Shown here: positions 59,254 to 64,000 of the stretch, piece by piece
How positions within the stretch are numbered: the first letter of the stretch is position 1
Layout of the letters: every line of letters begins with the position of its first letter
Assembly: GCF_046507575.1 (NCBI RefSeq)
Contig: NZ_JBKFEY010000006.1
Coordinates: forward strand, 62,001 to 126,000
Source of the DNA: Pontitalea aquivivens
GTDB lineage: Bacteria; Pseudomonadota; Alphaproteobacteria; Rhodobacterales; Rhodobacteraceae
DNA: 64,000 nucleotides
Direction of reading: 5' to 3'
Position numbers and translations under genes: made by a program
Notes under the pieces: model-generated
What the model was told of the DNA's origin: nothing
What the model saw: the letters and a program-made list of their open reading frames with translations, nothing else
The model's database searches: none

Positions 59254-59270
59254 GGGGGGCAAAGCCCCCC
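59254..59270 (-). terminator. Hairpin with downstream T-run between fdsB and fdsA
   Basis: On the transcribed strand, GGGGGGC-ttt-GCCCCCC forms a 7-bp G/C stem, followed after about 15 bases by AGTATTTTTGCC. It lies in the 85-base gap inside the fds operon. The tail GAGTATTTTTGCCAAGAAG is, from memory, a frequent intergenic sequence in Rhodobacterales. It may be a partial terminator or an mRNA-processing element that changes the ratio of FdsA to FdsB/FdsG. Confidence 0.45.
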
Positions 59271-59292
59271 GCCGTGGGGTTGGGCCCGCGCG

Positions 59293-60819
59293 TCATTCGG
59301 CGGCCTCGCGCGGGCGGGCGAAATCCTCGGGGAATTGCGTCAGCGCCGACATGACCGGGAAGGGGGTGAACCCCCCCAGCGCGCACAGCGACCCGTCCTT
59401 CATCGTCTCGCACAGATCGCTCAGCAGCCCGATCGCCGCGCCATCGCCCTCGGCAATCCGGTCCAGCGTTTCCACCCCGCGCACCGCGCCGATCCGGCAG
59501 GGCGTGCATTTGCCACAGCTTTCCACCGCGCAGAATTCCATCGCAAAGCGCGCCAGGCGCAGCATGTCGGCGCTGTCGTCAAAGACGACGATTCCGGCGT
59601 GCCCGATCAGCCCGCCTTGCGCATCCAGTTCCTCATACCCCAGGGGCGTGGCGAATTTTGCGCGCGGCAGATAGGCGCCCAGCGGGCCGCCCACCTGCAC
59701 CGCCTTGACCGGGCGGCCGGTGGCGGTGCCGCCCGCGATGTCATCGACCACCTTGCCCAGGGTCACGCCAAAGCCGGTTTCGAACAGCCCGCCGCGTTTC
59801 ACATTGCCCGCGATCTGCAAGGTCACCGTGCCGCGCGACCGGCCAAGGCCGAAATCGGCATAGGCCTGCGCGCCGCGGTCCAGGATCACCGGCACGGTCG
59901 CCAGGCTGATCACGTTGTTCACCACCGTGGGCTGGCCCATGAAGCCCTGCAGCGCGGGCAGGGGCGGCTTGGCGCGGACCACGCCGCGTTTGCCTTCCAG
60001 CGAATTCAGCAGGGCGGTTTCCTCGCCGCAGACATAGGCGCCCGCGCCCATCCGCAGTTCCAGGTCGAAAGATCGCCCCGATTGCAGGACATTCGCCCCC
60101 AGGATCCCGTTTTCACGGGCGATCCGCAGGGCATCTTGCAGGATTGCCGCCGCAACCGGGTATTCCGACCGCAGATAGATGAACCCCTTGCCGGCCCCCA
60201 CCGCCAGCCCGGCGATGGCCATCCCTTCGATCAGGCTGAAGGGATCGCCCTCGATGATCATGCGGTCGGCAAAGGTGCCGCTGTCGCCCTCATCGGCGTT
60301 GCAGACGATGTATTTCCGGTTGCCCTGCGCCTGCGCGACGGTGGCCCATTTCACCCCGGTGGGAAAGCCCGCACCGCCGCGCCCGCGCAGGCCGGATGCG
60401 GTGATTTCGGCCACGATATCCGCCGGTGTCATGGCGATGGCGCGGCGCAGCCCGGCCAGCCCGCCGTGGGCCTGATAATCGGCCAGGTCCAGCGGGTCGA
60501 TCACGCCGCAGCGGGCAAAGGTCAGCCGGGTCTGGCGGCGCATCCAGTCCAGCGCCTCGACCGGGCCAAGCGCGCGGGGATGGTCCGCCAGATCGCCGAA
60601 CAGCGCGGGCACATCCGCCGGGGCCATCGGGCCAAAGCCGTGGCGGATGCCGTCAATGTCTACCTCGACCAGCGGTTCCAGCCAGACCATGCCGCGCGAT
60701 CCGGTGCGGATCAGCCGGATGTCCACCCCGTGCGCGGCGGCCTGATCGCGGATCGCGGCGGCGACATCATCGGCGCCAAGGGCAACCGCGGCACTGTCCA
60801 GCGGAAGATAAATCCTCAT
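59293..60819 (-). CDS. fdsB: NAD-dependent formate dehydrogenase beta subunit
   Basis: This 508-residue NuoF-like diaphorase subunit has an N-terminal thioredoxin-like part (residues 1-~95). The FMN/NAD domain follows with GLRGRGGAGFPTGVKW (146-158) and VCNADEGDSGTFADRMIIEG. A [4Fe-4S] cluster motif CGKCTPCRIG lies at 435-441, with the fourth ligand Cys479. It takes electrons from FdsA/FdsG and reduces NAD. It overlaps fdsG by 4 bases. Confidence 0.94.
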   Translation of the reverse strand: MRIYLPLDSAAVALGADDVAAAIRDQAAAHGVDIRLIRTGSRGMVWLEPLVEVDIDGIRHGFGPMAPADVPALFGDLADHPRALGPVEALDWMRRQTRLTFARCGVIDPLDLADYQAHGGLAGLRRAIAMTPADIVAEITASGLRGRGGAGFPTGVKWATVAQAQGNRKYIVCNADEGDSGTFADRMIIEGDPFSLIEGMAIAGLAVGAGKGFIYLRSEYPVAAAILQDALRIARENGILGANVLQSGRSFDLELRMGAGAYVCGEETALLNSLEGKRGVVRAKPPLPALQGFMGQPTVVNNVISLATVPVILDRGAQAYADFGLGRSRGTVTLQIAGNVKRGGLFETGFGVTLGKVVDDIAGGTATGRPVKAVQVGGPLGAYLPRAKFATPLGYEELDAQGGLIGHAGIVVFDDSADMLRLARFAMEFCAVESCGKCTPCRIGAVRGVETLDRIAEGDGAAIGLLSDLCETMKDGSLCALGGFTPFPVMSALTQFPEDFARPREAAE

Positions 60820-61301
60820 GCCCCGGCCTCCGTCAGGATCGTATCCATCCGCGCGGCGTCGATCCGGCCCAGCAGGCGGTCATCGACCATCACCGCCGGC
60901 CCGCAGGCGCACAGCCCCAGGCAATAGACCGGTTCCACCGTTACCGCGCCATTCGGGCTGGTGCCGTGCCAGTCCAGCCCCAGCCGCGTCAGCACATGTT
61001 CGGCCAGCGCGGTGGCGCCGACGGATTGGCAGGCCTCGGCCCGGCAGATGCGGATGACATGGCGCCCGGCGGGGCGGTGGCGGAAATCGTGGTAAAAGCT
61101 GATCACGCCATGAACCTCGGCCCGGGTCAGGTTCAGCGCCTGCGCGATCAGCACGGCGGCGGCGGCGGGGATATGGCCAAAGGCTGCCTGCAGCCCGTGC
61201 AGGATGGGCAGCAACGGCCCTTCCTGCGCCAGATGCCGGTCGATGATGGCGCGAATTTCCCCGTCAGTCGGGGGGGTAGGGCTGGGCGCTTGGGTCTGCA
61301 T
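60816..61301 (-). CDS. fdsG: NAD-dependent formate dehydrogenase gamma subunit
   Basis: The start at 61301 follows AAAGGCCCCGC and gives a 161-residue NuoE-like [2Fe-2S] protein. It has the helical N-terminus (GEIRAIIDRHLAQEGPLLPI), then ICRAEACQSVGATALAEHV and VYCLGLCACGPAVMVDD, providing the four cluster cysteines. It is the first gene of the operon, 90 bases after the LysR gene. Confidence 0.93.
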   Translation of the reverse strand: MQTQAPSPTPPTDGEIRAIIDRHLAQEGPLLPILHGLQAAFGHIPAAAAVLIAQALNLTRAEVHGVISFYHDFRHRPAGRHVIRICRAEACQSVGATALAEHVLTRLGLDWHGTSPNGAVTVEPVYCLGLCACGPAVMVDDRLLGRIDAARMDTILTEAGA

Positions 61302-61391
61302 GCGGGGCCTTTCACGGGTAACGGGCCCCAGCATGCGGCTTTTCATATCGGTTTCAATATCGCATTTCCGTTGTCTGATAGGAATTGTCTA

Positions 61392-62279
61392 TCAGTCCAA
61401 TTCGGAAATCTGCCCCGCCTCGGCCAGAAGCGCCTGCAGCACCGGGGTGTGGGGTTCGCGCCAGGGCGCCAGCAGGCCGACGGAATGGCCCCGCCCCGTG
61501 CCCGCCATCGGGATGGCGCGCAGCGGTTTGCCGGTGACAAGAAAGCGCGCAATATCGGCGGGCAGAATGGTCAGCCAGCCGCCCGACAGCACATTGGCCA
61601 CCAGCACCACGGTCGAGTTCGATTCGATCAGCACCCGGGGGCTGACGCCCGCATCGGCGAAATGCTTGTTGATGATGCGCCGGTTCTGCATGTCTGGCGT
61701 CAGCAGGCACAGCTTGGCATCCGCCAGGTCATGCCAGCCGATGCTGTCGCGCGCGGCAAGGGGGCTGTCCGCGGCGCAGATCAGCATATAGTCTTCTTCA
61801 TACAGCGGCACGGTGCTGACCCGGCCCGTGGGTTCGTTGTCCAGGTAGGAAATGCCCGCGTCGATATCGAGGTTGTCCAGCATCGACAGGATCTCGATCG
61901 AGGTGCGCGACAGGATGGTGAAGCGCACATTGGGGTGACGTTCGCTGAACCGTGCCGACATTCTGGCCGCCCAGGTCAGCGCCGTGGGAATGACCGCGAT
62001 GCGCAGCTGGCCCGACAGGCCGTGACGCCGGGCGCGCATTTCGTCACGCAGCTGGCGCGCGTCGCCCACGATCCGCCGCGCCCAGACCAGCGCGCTTTGC
62101 CCTTCGGGCGTCAGCCCGATGAAGCGCGACCCGCGAAAGATCAGCTGCACGCCCAGCTGATCTTCCAGTTGCTTGATCCCGCTGGACAGGGTCGGCTGGG
62201 TGATGCCCAGGCGCGCCGCGGCCCGGCCGAAATGCCCCTCTTTCGCGACTTCGATGAACATCTGCAGCTTGTCGATCAT
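61392..62279 (-). CDS. fdsR: LysR-family regulator, probable formate dehydrogenase regulator
   Basis: The start at 62279 (MIDKLQMFIEVAKEGHFGRA) gives 295 residues. The N-terminal LysR helix-turn-helix is AARLGITQPTLSSGIKQLED, followed by a linker and a two-lobed effector domain (GQLRIAVIPTALTWAARMSA; DAGISYLDNEPTGRVSTVPL). It is on the same strand directly upstream of fdsG, as with fdsR in other bacteria. It may activate the operon in response to formate. The 90-base gap to fdsG is the likely promoter, with A+T-rich sequence near 61340-61395. Confidence 0.87.
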   Translation of the reverse strand: MIDKLQMFIEVAKEGHFGRAAARLGITQPTLSSGIKQLEDQLGVQLIFRGSRFIGLTPEGQSALVWARRIVGDARQLRDEMRARRHGLSGQLRIAVIPTALTWAARMSARFSERHPNVRFTILSRTSIEILSMLDNLDIDAGISYLDNEPTGRVSTVPLYEEDYMLICAADSPLAARDSIGWHDLADAKLCLLTPDMQNRRIINKHFADAGVSPRVLIESNSTVVLVANVLSGGWLTILPADIARFLVTGKPLRAIPMAGTGRGHSVGLLAPWREPHTPVLQALLAEAGQISELD

Positions 62280-62648
62280 GGCGATCCGGTTGGGTTGGGG
62301 TGGGGTGTCGCGCCATGATGACGCAGAATGCCCCCCGCCGCGAGCCCCCTTGCCCCACCCCGCAGGACCGCTGATCGCGGTGAAGGGCGAGGTGACGCCC
62401 GTCATCGCCCATTCCGCGATACGACCGGGCCGGGGCCTTGTGGCATGACAGGTTTGTTGACAGCGTTGGGGGGCGCCGATACTTCCCTTGCTGGCGGGCT
62501 GCCGACCAGAAACGTGCGCCGATCTTCGCGCAACGATCCTGCGCAAGGTGGTTGCCAGCGTCGGGACCCGGCCCCGGGGGGTTTGCGGGAACATCGCGCC
62601 CGGGAACACTGGTCAAATGGTTTTTGCGTCACGAGAACGAGAAAGATA
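62280..62648. other. Intergenic region, 369 bases, no gene seen
   Basis: This lies between the divergent LysR and glycosyltransferase-like genes. It is G+C-rich in the left two-thirds and changes to A+T-richer DNA near 62640, where the next gene begins. Open frames here have no coding look. No strong inverted repeat was noticed. Confidence 0.45.
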
Positions 62649-63548
62649 TTGATTAACCTGTTTTTTATCGTGGATGGAAAGAAACTTCAGGCGCAGGCAT
62701 ATTTCCTGGCCACCTCGATCCTTGAGCATATGGCAGGAAAGTGTCGTTACCTTGCTTATGTAAGGCCCGGGACCAGGCTTCCTGCCAGCCTGGAAGAATT
62801 GTTTGAAAAAGCGGAAATCAGTGTGAAAGAGATCCCCGGTGGGGACCCGGACCCGTGGCATAAACCATACCCGATAGGTAACAAGCTTCTGGCCGCGGCC
62901 GATGATCGCGGGGGTGACATGTCCGTGTTCCTTGATACGGACACGTTCTTTTGCGCATCGGTAGATTTTCGGGAAGAGCTGAAAAACGGGACGGTCGGGG
63001 CGGTTCTTTCCGACTATCGTTGTGGTGCGCTGCCTGACAGTGGTGCATGGGGTAAGGTCTATGACTTCATGGGCGTCGACATGCCGAAAGAACGGCCCGG
63101 CACCCTGCGTCGCCCGAACCTTGATTATCCGCCGTATTTCAACGCGGGCATGGTGATTTTCCGCGAGCGGATCGAGGGTCACGATTTGCGTGTTGGGGAA
63201 GAGTGGCTGCGCATGAGCCTGGAAATGGATCGGGAAATGGAATTGGGCGACTGGCATCTGAACATTGATCAGATCACCCTGTCAGGCCTTGGCGCGCGGT
63301 TCGGTGATCCGACGCGGACCATGTCCCAGAAACTGAACTATAATATAATGGGATGGGGTGGCCCCTCTGATGGGGGGTGCGCCATCGTGCATTATCATGT
63401 CTTTGGACGAATCTGGAAATATCCCCTGCTTGGCCGTCCATTGCTTGACGCGCTGCGCAAGCATTTGGGGGAACAGGCATTCGACGCTTTCGTTTCTGAA
63501 TACCGTGATCATCTTTATTGGCGAAAGGCGCGTCAGATGTATCGCTGA
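62649..63548 (+). CDS. Glycosyltransferase-like protein with DxD motif
   Basis: The start is uncertain. The recognisable protein begins near LINLFFIVDGKKLQAQAYFL, so the TTG at 62649 after GAGAAAGATA is proposed (299 residues); an ATG at 62445 would add 68 residues of unlikely composition. SVFLDTDTFFCASVDFREEL holds a DxD motif (about 96-98), and DYPPYFNAGMVIFRERIEGH with DWHLNIDQITLSGLGA looks like GT-A fold nucleotide-sugar transferases (family 8-like). Codon use is somewhat less G+C-rich than in its neighbours, a hint of recent acquisition. The acceptor is unknown. Confidence 0.68.
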   Translation: MINLFFIVDGKKLQAQAYFLATSILEHMAGKCRYLAYVRPGTRLPASLEELFEKAEISVKEIPGGDPDPWHKPYPIGNKLLAAADDRGGDMSVFLDTDTFFCASVDFREELKNGTVGAVLSDYRCGALPDSGAWGKVYDFMGVDMPKERPGTLRRPNLDYPPYFNAGMVIFRERIEGHDLRVGEEWLRMSLEMDREMELGDWHLNIDQITLSGLGARFGDPTRTMSQKLNYNIMGWGGPSDGGCAIVHYHVFGRIWKYPLLGRPLLDALRKHLGEQAFDAFVSEYRDHLYWRKARQMYR

Positions 63549-63695
63549 CCGTTCGACGGGCTTTTGTCGAACCAGGCTGCGCGGCCATCGGTGCCCTGCC
63601 TTCCCGATCCGGCGCCCCGCATGCGGTGGCCGCCGTGCCGCCACCACATCCGCCGCGGACAACCGCACCTTGGGGGCCATCGCCGCCGACGATGA

Positions 63696-64000
63696 TCAGA
63701 TCGTGGCGACCGGCGTGACGGGCGATCCGATCGCGCCGGGAAGACGCAGCGGCGGCGCGGTCAGGAAACAGGCGGACCGGTCGCGCGTGGCCAGCGCCTG
63801 GGCCAGATCCTTCAGATACCAAAGCTCGGCCAGGGGCATCCCCAGCCTGAACAGGCAATGATGGTGCAGCGGCAGGCGCAGGCAGCAGGCATGCGGGTCG
63901 CCATGCGGGTTTTCCACGGCGTAATTGTCGGCGGCGATGGCGGCGATACGGGTTTCGGTGATCCAGTCATGCAGCGTTTCATCCTGACCGTCCAGAACCG
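63696..64000 (-). CDS. Cyclase family protein, C-terminal part
   Basis: The reading frame is open from the right edge of the window and ends at 63696; the start lies outside. The visible ~100 residues read DWITETRIAAIAADNYAVEN, PHGDPHACCLRLPLHHHCLF, RLGMPLAELWYLKDLAQALA and PPLRLPGAIGSPVTPVATI. This is the normal C-terminus of the metal-dependent cyclase family (PF04199), which includes kynurenine formamidase-like enzymes, with the H-x-x-LLxxxG-x-x-x-EL-x-NL pattern. It is convergent with the glycosyltransferase-like gene. Confidence 0.82.
   Translation of the reverse strand, partial: VLDGQDETLHDWITETRIAAIAADNYAVENPHGDPHACCLRLPLHHHCLFRLGMPLAELWYLKDLAQALATRDRSACFLTAPPLRLPGAIGSPVTPVATI

Noticed and set aside
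56484..59354. A 956-codon open frame on the plus strand across fdsA
   Set aside because: It is antisense to fdsA, which has all cluster cysteines and normal length. High-G+C genes often leave the opposite strand open. The translation has no recognisable motifs.
58810..62318. Two long plus-strand frames (58810-60927 and 60426-62318)
   Set aside because: Both lie antisense to fdsA/fdsB/fdsG and the LysR gene and have low-complexity composition typical of shadow frames.
1..64000. tRNA, rRNA or riboswitch genes
   Set aside because: No cloverleaf, rRNA-like stretch or known aptamer core was noticed in the intergenic regions by eye. A covariance-model search would be decisive but could not be run.

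Overview
The window reads as a plasmid or other extrachromosomal replicon of a Rhodobacterales-type alphaproteobacterium (Paracoccus/Rhodobacter relatives). The support is uniformly high G+C, the fdsGBACD-type NAD-dependent formate dehydrogenase, TRAP and Dpp/NitT-type ABC transporters, and a complete replication-partition module at 41.9-45.9 kb. That module has a replication initiator divergent from parAB, 22-bp-phased iterons and a DnaA box between them, and an identical 20-bp palindrome just outside each end. Assignments come from reading the sequence and from memory of protein families; no database search was possible.

Layout. 0-4.5 kb: a Dpp/Opp-type ABC importer with a divergent IclR regulator. 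4.5-5.6 kb: decayed DNA including an integrase scrap. 5.6-9.9 kb: four co-directional genes for predicted exported proteins, one with an HExxH motif. 10.0-10.8 kb: a defective IS30-family element whose right end sits inside a 5'-truncated badI. 10.8-19.0 kb: a cyclohexanecarboxylate-type ring-degradation and beta-oxidation operon (badI', aliB, aliA, SDR, hydratase/dehydrogenase fusion, thiolase) ending in broken etfB and etfA. 19-21.2 kb: remnants of IS256, IS3 and IS6 families. 21.2-31.1 kb: a GntR regulator and a catechol meta-cleavage lower pathway (dmpC-E-F-G-H-I-D order) followed by a NitT/TauT-type ABC importer. 31.2-32.5 kb: a second broken etfBA copy in opposite orientation, joined to a truncated IS3 element. 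32.5-33.7 kb: a Xre-RES toxin-antitoxin pair.

Right half. 33.9-37.5 kb: a luciferase-like oxidoreductase, a spermidine-synthase-like protein and an unusual nitroreductase-methyltransferase fusion. 37.6-42 kb: a TRAP transporter with an MmgE/PrpD protein. 42-45.8 kb: replication and partition. 45.9-48.3 kb: an orphan condensation-carrier-thioesterase protein with a cysteine in the thioesterase elbow. 48.3-49.5 kb: nnrS behind a TTG-N8-CAA site. 49.6-55.3 kb: receiver-like proteins, a hybrid histidine kinase with a periplasmic partner, and a divergent NarL-type regulator. 55.3-62.3 kb: fdsR-fdsG-B-A-C-D. 62.6-64 kb: a glycosyltransferase-like protein and the C-terminus of a cyclase-family enzyme.

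Taken together, this is a catabolic accessory replicon. Uptake systems feed ring-degrading modules that end in acetyl-CoA, pyruvate and acetaldehyde, and formate dehydrogenase gives NADH. The alicyclic module looks disabled (truncated badI, broken etfBA) by IS activity and small-homology deletions. The meta lower pathway is intact but has no ring-cleavage dioxygenase in the window.
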